Shown here one piece after another: positions 1-10,640 of a DNA stretch of 64,000 bases. Source of the stretch: Lepeophtheirus salmonis (lineage: Eukaryota; Arthropoda; Copepoda; Siphonostomatoida; Caligidae). The position numbers and the translations under genes are program-made. Where the stretch lies: assembly GCF_016086655.4 (NCBI RefSeq), contig NC_052135.2:54113671-54177670 (forward strand), given 5' to 3'. Positions within the stretch are counted from its first letter, which is position 1, and every line of letters starts with the position of its first letter. Below the pieces are notes generated by a model, which had not been told where the DNA came from, did not search any database, and saw nothing but the letters and a program-made list of their open reading frames with translations.

Positions 1-914
1 TTTACAACCAATCCCCCATTTATAATTAATATTCTACTCAGTTTGGAAAAAAAATTCTTCTTGATTCTTCCAGATATCTAGGATTCCAAAAAACACGCAA
101 ACCCGAATCCACCATCCCTACTTCCAATAGTCCTTAGGATATTAGCAAATTGGGATTTTAAAAATCCCATTAGAGATTACTGCTTTGATTTATAGTATGA
201 AGTACATGGATGTACCTAAAGACCTTGTTATGTTATATATATGTAATTACCATTTTTTAACGATTTATATTTCTTTGCTATTTTTATGCAAGTCATTCAG
301 TTCATTTTTAAGGTTTTTCCTTCTGTATTCCAATGTTATAATAATGGTAGCAGCTATAGATTTGTTAGTAGTAGTCGTCAATTATTATTTTTCTTATTAC
401 CCCCCCCCCCTATGGGTTGGGTTGATGACGCTGAAATTTAAATTATAGTGTGTAAATAATATATATTTGGATGATGTCATAGATTTTTATTATATTACCT
501 CGAGGCTATATTATAGAACCCCGAATAGTAAATATATTTTCAAGGAAAATATCGATTTATCCATTAACTGTATATAAATATATATTCATGGACGAAGGAA
601 ACCTTTTGTCATAATTTGAAAAAAAACACAAAAAACAAGATACATTGTTGTCAATTTTTAAAATTTGTCTTTTCTTTGAATAAGGTTATTCAAAAAACAT
701 TCTGCTAAAATTGCCAAGGTATTGTCAAAAGCTCAACAACACACCTTTTCACCCTCCTCAAAGAAATATCCTAGTAGAGCGACTGAGTATTATAATATTT
801 TGGGACGAAGTTATAATATATATTTTTTTAAAGGACATCAAGAAAAATCATTTCTAAAAAAACGTTCATCCTAAAAAATCAAAAAAAGTACAGCAAATGT
901 TTTTAAAAAAAAAA
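1..914. other. AT-rich spacer, no gene seen
   Basis: No frame resembles a known protein. The only distinctive feature is a run of 11 C at 400-410 in otherwise AT-rich DNA. Short open frames on both strands have the low-complexity composition expected by chance. Confidence 0.6.
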
Positions 915-1110
915 CAATATATATGTTGAATACAAGTTGCAGCTTGTATAAGAAAATTGTACAAATTGCAAATTCTTTGTCTTAAAATACCTTATTTAAT
1001 TACGAAATTGGTCATTCTAATAACCAAATATTAATTGACGATATAATTTGACTTTTATCTATTCAAACTACTTGGTTACTATATATTTACGAGTAATAGT
1101 TTAGTGGGTA
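915..1110 (+). repeat. Dispersed repeat, family J
   Basis: This stretch opens with an imperfect palindrome, 'acaagttgcagcttgtat', and continues into 'tttgtctta' and 'attggtcattctaat'. The same order of blocks recurs at 51685-51870, where the palindrome is perfect. A shorter piece is at 13485-13540. It is non-coding and its ends are undefined. A non-autonomous element is likely, but the class is unknown. Confidence 0.5.
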
Positions 1111-1254
1111 TTTGAACTGTATATTGTGCCACATAATACATATATATTAGTCATTTGTATTAAAATAGCCAAAAATCACATCATTAATTTATCAATCATC
1201 TATAGAATACTCAATTACTGCATTATTTTCAACAAATACTCTAAATCCTTAAAA

Positions 1255-1700
1255 ATTATGAAGAAAAATCAAGAAGAGGAGAAAATCGCAATTATTTTTT
1301 CCACTTTATGCATATTTACATGCAAAACAATATATCATAGACATATTTGAGTCAATTATAGGTTTTGTATTTCACTTTCTGAAAGGATTTGATATACACA
1401 AGAATTGTAGGTATAGTTTAGAACCTTTATTTGATTGAAGAAACTTATATCCCCCGATATGGTCCTTTTTAAATAAAAAACTACTTATTATTTTATTGTA
1501 ACGATCAATTTTGGCTACTTTAAATGCAATTGACTGCAATTCCAAAAGGTGTTTAATAATTTTTTAATAGAAATTGACGAATATTCGTGGAAGTATATAA
1601 ATGTATGTAATCCATTCTCAATTTTGAAGAAAAAATATTCTTGCTTGCTTTTGTGTTGACAGACCAAAATATAAATCCATGCCTAAGCAAAGTAATTAAT
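1255..1700 (+). repeat. Dispersed repeat, family E (copy 1)
   Basis: About 450 bp sharing an ordered series of blocks with copies at 14500-14960, 37900-38330 and 59700-59960. Partial copies are at 11460-11660 and, inverted, at 21200-21390. The blocks include 'agacatatttgagtcaatta', 'agaaacttatat', 'gatatggtcc' and a 3' signature 'cttgcttgcttttgtgttga'. There is no coding potential, no terminal inverted repeat and no poly-A tail I can define. The class is unknown; a non-autonomous transposon is the simplest reading. Confidence 0.6.
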
Positions 1701-1774
1701 TGAAATGTTTCGAAAAAGAAACAATTAATTAAATGCAAATAATAAATATACATCAAATTACAACTCAAAATCAT

Positions 1775-2374
1775 TCGTAATATTTTATATTATTATTTTT
1801 GGTCACCCCATGCTGGGTGGTGGGCTTACCCCATTAACTTACTCACTCACATAAAGAAAATGCCACACACAATCCACTCAAAACCAAATGTTTGTAGTAG
1901 GGATTCTTCTACACGAAACGAAAAAATCTTCAAGTGAACATTAAAAATAACAACAGATAAAAAGTCGGCAAAAGTTTGCTTTATCAAAGTGCAATTATTT
2001 TCCAATTATTATTATAGTTGTTTTTTTTTTTTCTTAAATAAATGACCTCCGGTAAATGTTTTAGCAAAATGGCCTATAAGAGGGGGTACCTTATGCATGC
2101 AGACAACCCCTCTTGATGATATATTAGATAATTATGTTAAAAAAAAAATTAAATTAAACATTGTTAATTGCTTATTATTTTTTAAATATTCTTCAGGAGA
2201 AGAAAAAACGTAGGTAATTTCTTCTTTAGAAAATATGATTTTTTTAACCTTCCAGACATAAATATATATATATACAACACACGAATAATGAGTAAACGAG
2301 TCTTTAATAAAAGATGGACCATGACTCTTTTAACAGTAAGCAATTTTAGGCATGTAAAAAAATCCATCAAAATG
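1775..2374. other. Spacer, no gene seen
   Basis: AT-rich sequence with a T12 run near 2020. No protein-like frame, RNA gene or clear repeat boundary was seen. Confidence 0.5.
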
Positions 2375-2600
2375 ACTTGGTAACGCTGGCGATTTCAAGA
2401 ATGTAGAAGAGCAGCAAAGCTGGTGATGAAAATCGTGCGTATTTTGGGCATGTTAACACAAAAAAAATAGTTTTGTCACCCTAACAATTTGAAGAAGAGC
2501 CGCTTAGCTGTTATGACGTTTCATTAAATACGCTACAATCAGCTGTAACACGGGGGAAGGACAGGATAAAGGACTTTGCAACTTAAAAAAACAAAAAATA
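2375..2600 (+). repeat. Dispersed repeat, family G (copy 1)
   Basis: One of at least twelve copies in the window of a short element. The usual order of blocks is: 'atggtaaccctgacaatttg', a hairpin-like 'agcagcttagctg', 'catgacgtttcattaga', then in longer copies 'ctctgagtccaacaaggact'. This copy carries the first two-thirds ('gtcaccctaacaatttgaag' at about 2475, 'gcttagctgttatgacg' just after). No pol III A/B boxes are visible, so a tRNA-derived SINE is not supported. Confidence 0.6.
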
Positions 2601-2809
2601 CAGTCAATTTATGCTCTTTTTCTAAAGGCCATGAGGCTAATAAAGAATAAAAGAAGGGATATTTGGAATCAAGGTATCTAATTGTACTAAGTTCATTATA
2701 TTTCATTTTTGTTGTGTTGTTAAAAGGGCCATATTGGGTCAAATTAAGTTGCATGAATTATATGAAGGTTAAACATTATTTAACATCTCATCTCAACTCA
2801 TCCCAGAAA

Positions 2810-3095
2810 TTTGGAGCATATACACGTCGTTACGTTTATTTCATCACACAACCTTTCCTTCGAAAAGGATCGGGGAAAAGCCCAAAATTAGTTGGTTGTT
2901 AGCCAATTCTTTCCAACTATAGAATTATTGTTCAATAGTTGTTGATAATTGTTCACAGCTTCACAAGAGCTAGTTCCAGTTGAATCAATCAACGTTCAGA
3001 ACACTGATTAGGGGGAGGGGGAGCAGAAACGTCGATAGCTGGAAACAAACTATCCAGTATATTTTTGTGTTTGCGAGATAACGCCGTGTATAATG
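2810..3095 (+). repeat. Dispersed repeat, family H (copy 1)
   Basis: Blocks 'cgtcgttac', 'cccaaaattagttgg', 'attgttcaat' and 'agtatatttttgtgtt' followed by 'gataacgccg' recur in the same order at about 26180-26690. The distal part recurs inverted at 53500-53680, and a fragment is at 8120-8230. It is non-coding. The copy abuts the F1 MITE at 3142. Confidence 0.55.
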
Positions 3096-3141
3096 GATAA
3101 GACTAATATATCCATGAAATATTCAAGTGTATGTATTTGAT

Positions 3142-3401
3142 ATATAGTGTCAGTCCTTATTTTTCGGTCCAGTTCAGTACAGTCTTAAGAATGATCCTAT
3201 TAGTCCTTAAGACTGTCGGTCCTTCATACTATCAGTACTAGAATTGATTAAAAAAGAAGAAATAAAGTTGAGTGACGTTATCAAGGAGTGAACTTAATAT
3301 GTTTTAGCACTGATATGCAGGACGGAACCTGCCCAGACCGACTGAACTGGAAGGGACTACAGTCTTCCGTCCTATATAATGACGGCACAAAACTAGTAAA
3401 C
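3142..3401 (-). mobile_element. F1 MITE, about 250 bp, inverted orientation
   Basis: This matches, in reverse, the F1 elements at 19112-19370 and 54201-54444. One end reads 'gtgtcagtccttattt' and the other is the partner of 'agtgttgtatcggtcctta'. The interior carries the family's 'gttgagtgacgt' block (complement of 'acgtcactcaact'). Imperfect terminal inverted repeats flanked by TA-containing sequence suggest mobilisation by a Tc1/mariner transposase, which is inference. It sits just upstream of a mariner transposase relic. Confidence 0.75.
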
Positions 3402-3439
3402 CATGTTCATTCTCGTTATTTTTCTTACTATATACCCGT

Positions 3440-3890
3440 ACGGTCAATAAACAGTATTATCTTGAAGTTATGGGGCAGAAGCGATACGAAGAAAACGTGC
3501 AGAATGGAAGAAAAACAATTCATGGCGTTTTCATCACGATAATGCTGTTGCTCTGCTCACTCATCTTTCCTTGTGTGAGATTTTTTGGCCAAAAACAACA
3601 CCACATTCATGCTTCACCCACCATATTCACCGAATTCGGCCAAATATTACTTTTTCTTGTTCCCAAAACTGAAAGGACGGAGATTTGCAACGATTGAGGA
3701 GATAAAGACTGCATCGCTGGAAGAGATCAAGGCAATACAGAAAAGTGCTTACAATAAGTGCTTCGAGGATCGAAAAAAGTGTTGGCACAAGTGTATTTTA
3801 TCTAAGGGGGATTAATTTGAAGGGGACAACATAAATATCAATGAATAAATAAATATTTTTTCCTAACAATTCAATGTCACCTTACTTTTT
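3440..3890 (+). pseudogene. mariner-type transposase relic (C-terminal half)
   Basis: This is the broken end of a mariner (DD34D) transposase, the enzyme that cuts and pastes its own element. Two reading frames together give the family's C-terminal landmarks. 'WRFHHDNAVALLTHLSL' (about 3520-3570) holds the second catalytic Asp. 'HPPYSPN' in another frame is the third catalytic block, where the usual Asp is Asn. Then comes a well-preserved 'GRRFATIEEIKTASLEEIKA' tail ending near 3815. Frameshifts separate the blocks and the N-terminal half is missing. A terminal-repeat-like 'cttactttttgaaaac' lies at about 3880. The second relic at 28295-28830 has the matching 'ttcaaaaagtaaag' at its end. It cannot encode an active enzyme. 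Confidence 0.88.
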
Positions 3891-3894
3891 GAAA

Positions 3895-4309
3895 ACATCG
3901 TATATGATTTTAAAAAATGGAGTAGACATTTCTAATTTTCGTTATTTTTTTTTTCTATATTGTTTTTGTTAGCTCACCACATATAATATGTAGAGCATAT
4001 CAAATGTGAAAAAAATTTCATGAACACCCTTTCTTCTACTTCAACATCTTAAGGGAGTTGAAGGAATTCCTTACTTATAAATAACAGAAAATCAACCCCC
4101 TAAATTATAGTATTCCACCACACGTAAAATTTATTGAGCATTTCATTTTTAGAGGCAAGAAAAAAAAGAGAGAGAAAAGAGTAGGTAATAACCATTTAGA
4201 AAAAAAAAATCCTTCAATGTCCAGGTGATGGTTGGCTACCACATACAATGTACATAGTAACCATTGTTTGAGTCTTCAGATACAATTATTATTAATTCCG
4301 CGTATTTTC
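3895..4309. other. Spacer, no gene seen
   Basis: AT-rich sequence between a mariner relic and an F2 MITE. A purine-rich run lies at about 4160-4180. Nothing recognisable. Confidence 0.5.
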
Positions 4310-4820
4310 TAGTGTTCCTGGATCGGTCTGAGACCCTCATGATTTTTTGTGGACCGAACTTATTCGGTCCTTTTACAAAGTTCGGTCCGGATTAGTCCCG
4401 AAGAACAATTCAATCTGGATGGATCACATTTTAAATTCTGTCTAAACCTATTCTATAGATGAATTATTAACGATGTCAGCTGTGTTTCAAAACGTATTAA
4501 ATTCCCTACTGGATGACAATTAACTCTATTTATTCTTTTTTAATCAGTTCTATTACTAATAGTCCTAAGTAACGGTCCTCAGACTACACTAGATTGAATA
4601 AATAAGAACCAACATAACAATATTCATAAATGAGGAAAAAAGAGAAAATCAGTATATATATTGAGACTGAAAAAAATTGGTTCATAATTTGATTAAGATT
4701 AAATTTCGCTCTACGGTCTGAGATCCTGGTATGGATCGAAATAACTGTCCAAATTGGTCGAGAAAAAATTACTTTGACCGAACCGCAAAAAAATCGATCT
4801 TGGACTAAGTCTCAACACTA
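4310..4820 (+). mobile_element. F2 MITE, about 510 bp, with F1 fragment inside
   Basis: The element starts 'tagtgttcctggatcggtct' and ends 'agtctcaacacta', the two ends being imperfect inverted repeats. Related copies are at 50546-50950 and 62223-62696 and in the cluster at 25955-27322. Shared interior blocks include 'gaccgaact.attcggt' and 'gatgaattattaacgatgtc'. At about 4530-4612 the F2 interior is interrupted by sequence matching the right half of F1, which implies insertion of or recombination with F1. It is non-coding. Confidence 0.75.
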
Positions 4821-4824
4821 TTAT

Positions 4825-5745
4825 TTTCCAAATGGGCGGTAAGTAAAAGGCTGACCCTTGCCAACGCACAAACCATTTTCTTTCTCCATTATAAAATGAA
4901 TTTTAAATAAGGACATAAATAAAGTTGGGGGAAAAAAAGATGAAGTACCTCACTAATTACGCCCAGAGGATGATGGTTTTTTGGTTATTTTTCTTTTATT
5001 TTCCCTCTCTTTTGGGTCATTTTCTATAACGACTAAGTAGCAAACAGCTATAGCCTTGCCTCTTCTTATTGTGCCTTTAAAAAAATCCAAGGGCAAAAGC
5101 AATAAAGACCATATAAATGACAAATTATGTGAATGGAAAGAAAAAAAATTAACGGACGGATATTGGGATAATTACACACCGTTGGATAGCATGATGATGA
5201 TGCTAAGAGTAGGGGGAATGAATTAAACTAAAGAAAGGATGGAATAAGAAGAATAGATTGGGGGAAAAAAGAGAGCCATATTTATGAATAAAACCACGAC
5301 AGAAACCAGATTTTAGTGACAAAAGTGTAGAAGAATCATTACAAATGACGGGTTTATCTATAGAGATAAAAATATAGAGGGCACTTCAAATATGTTTATG
5401 TTCGATCCTCATTGTATTATACATTTGATTATATTTGTATTAATTGAGCTCTTCTGTTTGTAAAGAAGTGTAGGACGATTCTATACAAGAACTGGGGTGA
5501 TTGATATATAAATAAATACCCATATTTTCGATTGTTTTCGTCAACTAACTTTGACTTCAAAAAAGTTCCCTTGCTTTTTGTCAGTGTATGTATTTTATCT
5601 CTGTCTGATAAGGGGCGTATGAGAAGTAAAAAATCGACTCCTGATGATACACCCAATGTGCTTCATTAGTCTACACAGATCCTCAAGATTAAAAAATAAA
5701 AGGAAAAAATTGACAAACAATTAAGGTAGCAAAGTAAAGCTGTAT
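4825..5745. other. Spacer, no gene seen
   Basis: No protein-like frame. A short trinucleotide run (gatgatgatgatg) lies at about 5190. The 75-codon minus-strand frame at 5429-5656 has no recognisable similarity and is treated as chance. Confidence 0.5.
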
Positions 5746-5746
5746 T

Positions 5747-6238
5747 CCTTTATGACCCAAATTATGTTTTATTTAGATTTTTAAATTTTTCTCGCATATA
5801 TGAAATATATTCTGTATAACTAAAACATATTTAGCATAGAAATAAAATATTTGAAAATAAACTTGTATTTAATTGATGTGTCCCAAATTTGGTACGTCAG
5901 GCACACAGACATGTATATGGTCAAACAAATGCAAAATGTCATATTAAGTATTTATTAGTCGATAATACTTAAAATAATGATTACATTAGCACATAATTCA
6001 TGGGATTCATAGCACAAAATTGTTTGAGGGGATGAGGAGCAATCAAAATACATGCACACCTATTAATTTTTAGATGTAACTGAAATATCATGCGTGTTTT
6101 TGCACAATATATAGTATCAGTGTTGTTCTAAATGTGTACTCAACCGGTATGATAAGTTTCTAACAGATGCATACACAGTAATTTAACTTATAAGTAATTT
6201 TCCAAATGTACCAAATTTGGCACATTGGGTCATAAAGG
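5747..6238. mobile_element. MITE with perfect 14-bp inverted ends, piggyBac-like
   Basis: CCTTTATGACCCAA at 5747-5760 is the exact reverse complement of TTGGGTCATAAAGG at 6225-6238, giving a 492-bp unit. The interior repeats the motif 'ccaaatttgg' near 5882 and again near 6210, as subterminal elements often do. The CCYTT ends fit the piggyBac superfamily. Its usual TTAA target duplication is not intact here; the right flank reads 'gttat', possibly decayed. No coding sequence is present. Confidence 0.65.
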
Positions 6239-6239
6239 G

Positions 6240-9200
6240 TTATCACGCTAAGGATATATTCGAGTAAAAGGTATTTAAAAGTGAAAATGCACCTATTAGA
6301 TTGGGAATATTTCCTTGGCTCCGTAGACAATCTGCAAGATCTCATTTTTGAGCTACTTCATATGACTTTAACTTTATCATCATAATGACAAATTCAATTT
6401 TTCCCCCTTTGCAGAATTTACCTGGTTAATTCAATTAAAGGAATGAGTTCAAGGAGGTTGCGTAGTTAGTTATTGAGTAATATCCATGGCACCTTCAGTA
6501 CCCTTAACGAAAGAAAAAAGTATTATCTTAGTCAACATAATTGGATAAAAATGATTCGCGTTTCGACAATTGTTTTATAGCTTTGCTTCGGGCAAGCGAA
6601 TATGTTTGAATTCATATAAACATAGAGTTAAGTCCTTTGAATGACAAAGAGTCAACTAATAAAAACAGCTGAAGAGAGAATAGCGTTGCTTATCCGAAAA
6701 ATAAAGTCATGATTTGCATTCTGGAATGTATACGTTGATTGGTGGAACTCAAATTAGCTTTAGCTGTTAAAACAACTCAATTAAGTCGTCAAATCCCTAA
6801 TATTACTTAATAAAAAATAATTATCCCACGTGGGGTTGCCCCCCCCTCTAAGGAGAATTAGAGTAGGAAATTTAAGATTATCTTGGCATTGACTTAAAAA
6901 ATTGAAATGAATTTGGAGGGCCTTTTGAAAAAGATCATAATTTACTGTTTTCTATAAAAATGCTTCTTTTAAGAAATATATATAAATATAACTTTGTAAA
7001 AAATAACGTCATTAAATTAAATATAGACAATGTATAGGAAAAAGGCCTCAAATAATGGGTTATCTTTTTCAAACATAGGTCATAAAAAAAATCAGTCATT
7101 CGATTAAAAATAAAACAATTTCTTTTTCTTTTTAAATCCTTCAAATCTCATCCTTATTCACTCAAAATTAAGGTATGAAATAACACAATGAGATACAACG
7201 ACATATATGGAAGCTAGCAGCTACATACAACCGTTTCAGTTCCTCCAAAATACTATGAACACTACCATCATAAATAACAAGAGGGAAAAAAATGATGATA
7301 TAGAGTATAGAGTTTCATAAATTAACTTAAGAACTCCATAAATTTGGATTATCTATCTATCTTTAAGTATACGCATATAAAAATTATAATCCAACGATAG
7401 GAAGAAGCTCCGCACTGGTAATGTATAAATATACATACATTGATGTATAAATTTCATGGTTGTGAAGCAGCATCCATGGGTGTTACAGATTCATGGAAGG
7501 ATGATACAATTCATATCGCTATACATCCCTCATCATAAAGATGTAAGCCTTTAGGTTTTTATTTACAACACCAAAGGTCCAAATTATTTTACCTTACATA
7601 TTTATTCATTGCATAGCACGGCTTGAAGACAAAGTAGCCAAACATGCCAATTAGCAATGAAGGACACAGGGTCGTAGAAATATATTTTTTACATGCAACA
7701 ACATATAATAATTGAAAACCCTAAATATAGCTTTAATAAATAAGGAATCATTGGAAAAAACTAATAAAAATTACTATTTTATTTTGTTATATATATATCA
7801 TTTAATTAAACAAATGCCCCCACTGACGTCACAATAAAGCGAAAGAGAGTGAGTTACTTAACAAATCTCCTGTATTTTCCCAACAATTTTCTTACTGCCT
7901 AACCTTGTTATAATAGCATTGATTTCCACTATGAATTCATGAAGGCTGTTAAGTTAGATATGGAGTAATATTCAACGCTCCTAGTGGACAAAAAAATACC
8001 AACCAGTAGCTTCTTCAAATAATGATTACGTGGTCTTCGTTTCGTTACTTTGTTTAAAGTTTTAAGCATGATTAATCTTCAATAAGAAACAAATTTACAT
8101 TATATTTTGCTATCATCTATCGATTTATCTTATTATGGATAGTAGTTCAAACAATTCAACAGTTGTTGAATAATATAATTCCAATGTTGGAAAGAATTGC
8201 CATTACAAACTAATTTAAGGCCTTTTTTCTGTTTATATTTGGAAGAGAAAATTCAATAAGAAGAGGTCATTCAAATTCAGTTTTTGAGCAGAACATAAAT
8301 AAAGAAGTAGAAATTTGACAGCTGACAAAAGAGACACATTGGAATATATTGTGTAATAGGAAAACATATCGATGAGTGATAGAGTATTTTTGTTCCCAAG
8401 GGTTATATCAGTCCTTCAAATATGACTTAAAATCGTTCATGCCCCTATCATTGGTCTTTGAAAAACGTCCCAAGCTTTAAAACGTCCCCTACAAGGCATC
8501 ATTTCCACTGATATTATGATTAAGTATCTCAATTTGACATTAGAATTACTTTAGTAAAACTTTATATATCTTATAAACATGAAAGTATTTTGGCATTTTC
8601 TTTATATAGGCCTAATATATTAGGCTATTTATTATTCTTATAAATATTTGTGAAGATTGATTGACAATGACTTCAGTGGTTGATATAAAAATGACATTAT
8701 TTAGCAAATATTGTTGGAGGGGGATACGTTTCTGTTTGGTTAGAACGCATTCTAACATTTTGAGATCAAAACATCCCTTTAGTTTTTCGTATCAATACTA
8801 CTACTACCGCAAGAGGTCGTATTTTCGACATGTTTATTCTACATAGAAGTATGTACAATTGTACATAACAGATGATATAAGACAAGAATTCCTTCAAACC
8901 AAAAAATAAAGAATGACCGTTGACATATCTTGTAAAAAAACTGATAAATCACAAAATCAAATTTTCCACTTATTTGACAATGAAAAGAGGTAGGGGAGGA
9001 AGTCTATACTACTTCAAAAAATATATAAAAAATAATAAAAAGAACTGACCATACCATATATTTGTGATAAATGATTTTTTTGACATTCATTGACGTCTAT
9101 TTTTTTTTTTTTTTATAACATGCGAATCTGTGGATATTAAATATACCATAATACTATGGAATATTATGAAAATTGCAATCCCTTTTTCGTGATAGGTGCA

Positions 9201-9687
9201 CGGAAAAAATAAACGTTATATATTATAAAGTTACTTGGACAATAAACTCAAAAACCACACGTTTAATTAAATAAGTAGAACGAGATAACTCATTCCACGA
9301 GTTTTAATATATATTATAATGAGAAGAAGCTTATTTCAATTGGACAAGATATAGGTATATTTATTTGAATATATTGAGAGGTGATAATAAGGGCCCTGTC
9401 ATACAGGAGGCAAGAGAGCATGAAATTATTATGATTATCAATTGATTTATTGGAGAATGAAATCTCTTTTTCATCCTCATGTTAAATGAAATTGATTTGA
9501 AGAGCTAGCTACTTGTGACGAGCGCAGAGTGAATAAAAAAGTAGAATAAAAGATGGTTACATCCCAAAGGGTGATAGTCAGAGAGTGAAAGAAGGAAGAT
9601 TCATGGAGCGTGAATAAATGTGTAAGACACATGAAGGAGGAGTTCTTGTGTTTGTCACACTCTCACCTCCAAATTCTAATGTTATAT
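6240..9687. other. Long spacer, no gene seen
   Basis: About 3.4 kb of AT-rich sequence. A fragment of repeat family H is at about 8120-8230 ('caacagttgttgaataat'). Homopolymer and AT runs are frequent, including T17 near 9100. It lies on the downstream side of the minus-strand SAM exon and is probably its first coding intron. I searched this stretch for a further exon continuing the SAMD5/SASH1 protein and did not recognise one. Confidence 0.5.
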
Positions 9688-9747
9688 CTAAACACATCTC
9701 TTAGTCCAAGTATAAAATAAAAGAAAAAAGTGAGTGAAGGTGCTGAC

Positions 9748-10209
9748 CTGAGATGTATAAGGTGAGGAGGAGAGGCGGATATCATCGGAGCGAAGCTTAT
9801 CACGGACTAGAGACCTCAATTGTAGAGGATTAATGGGGGAAGGACGATGAAGAATGACGGAATGAAGGGATCCCTCACTCTGACAATCCGTTGTTTCAGT
9901 TGCACATGATTGTTCAGGAGTACGTGGAGAGGAGCTCCGACAAGAGGAAGCTGGACTAGGACCAGCGGCTGTGCCTAAGAGTAGGTAGACCCATGCAGCT
10001 CCTTGTTCACGAAGAACGCGAACAGCATCCAGTAAAAAGGAACGGTGATGTACAGAGACAACTCCAATGGCGTCCAAATCCGGAGGACCGATGCGTTTCA
10101 CAGTTTCCAGATCATCGTATCCGTTCTCTACAAAATCCCGAGCATAGTGGCCTAGTTGAAGGAAGTGGAGCCATTCCACCACGATATTGCTGGAATCCAT
10201 CATCGTCAT
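9748..10209 (-). CDS. SAM-domain protein, SAMD5/SASH1-like, first coding exon
   Basis: This is the one convincing host exon. From ATG at 10209 it encodes 154 codons before a donor-like CAG|GTCAGC (phase 0, GT at 9747-9746). Residues 8-69 form a SAM domain, a small helical protein-interaction module. Landmarks are 'NIVVEWLHFLQL' (helix 1), 'FVENGYDDLE' and 'PDLDAIGV', then 'LDAVRVLREQ'. This pattern is typical of SAMD5 and the C-terminal SAM of SASH1, signalling scaffolds. A Ser/Pro/Thr-rich linker follows, then 'RDKLRSDDIRLSSSPY' (about 136-151), resembling the segment after SAM in this family. The frame runs on to a stop at 9688, but that tail looks intronic. G+C is clearly higher than the surroundings. 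Upstream, 'cttccttcctag' ending at 10223 is a strong acceptor, so ATG lies 13 nt into the exon. Exact orthology cannot be settled from one exon. Confidence 0.85.
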
Positions 10210-10222
10210 TTTGGCTCAGAAG

Positions 10223-10640
10223 CTAGGAAGGAAGCACATATTTCCCTGTGTACAATGCACAACCCGTTGCTTAAAATAATCACCAAGTCAAAATTTGGAG
10301 ATGGAAGGGACTATTCAAACTATTACTTCGTTAAAACTAAAATCACAAAACGCACGGAGAAGTGGAGGTACCTTCGGCAAAAGCGAAACTGAATCTTTTT
10401 TTTATTTTTTATTCTTGTTTGTTCTTGCTCCAACAGGTGCTCCATAAAGGGCCACTTAGTCCATCTACCTGGATAGAAAGAGAGCGAGAAAACGAAGCTG
10501 AAAGAGTGAGAGCGGGAGCAATGTAGTAGAGGAGAACAACTAGAAGCTGAATGGAAGAACGAAAACCACCTATAGAAGGAAACTCAGGGCCTGCCATTCT
10601 GTGATCGAGGGAGCGAGTCAAACAAATAAATAACAGCTAA
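10223..10640 (-). other. Possible 5' UTR exon and intron of the SAM gene
   Basis: On the minus strand a G+C-richer block at about 10470-10640 ends in a good donor, CAG|GTAGAT (exon end 10469). About 245 bp further on is the pyrimidine-rich acceptor at 10223 before the SAM exon. Splicing them would put the upstream sequence, including a short frame with ATG at 10621, out of frame with the SAM protein. I read it as 5' UTR with an upstream ORF, or chance. No TATA box or initiator was identified. Confidence 0.35.

Noticed and set aside
9688..9747. Extension of the SAM exon frame to its stop codon
   Set aside because: After the CAG|GT donor the residues lose family resemblance and become T-rich, as expected of intron sequence. 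Retained only as an alternative.
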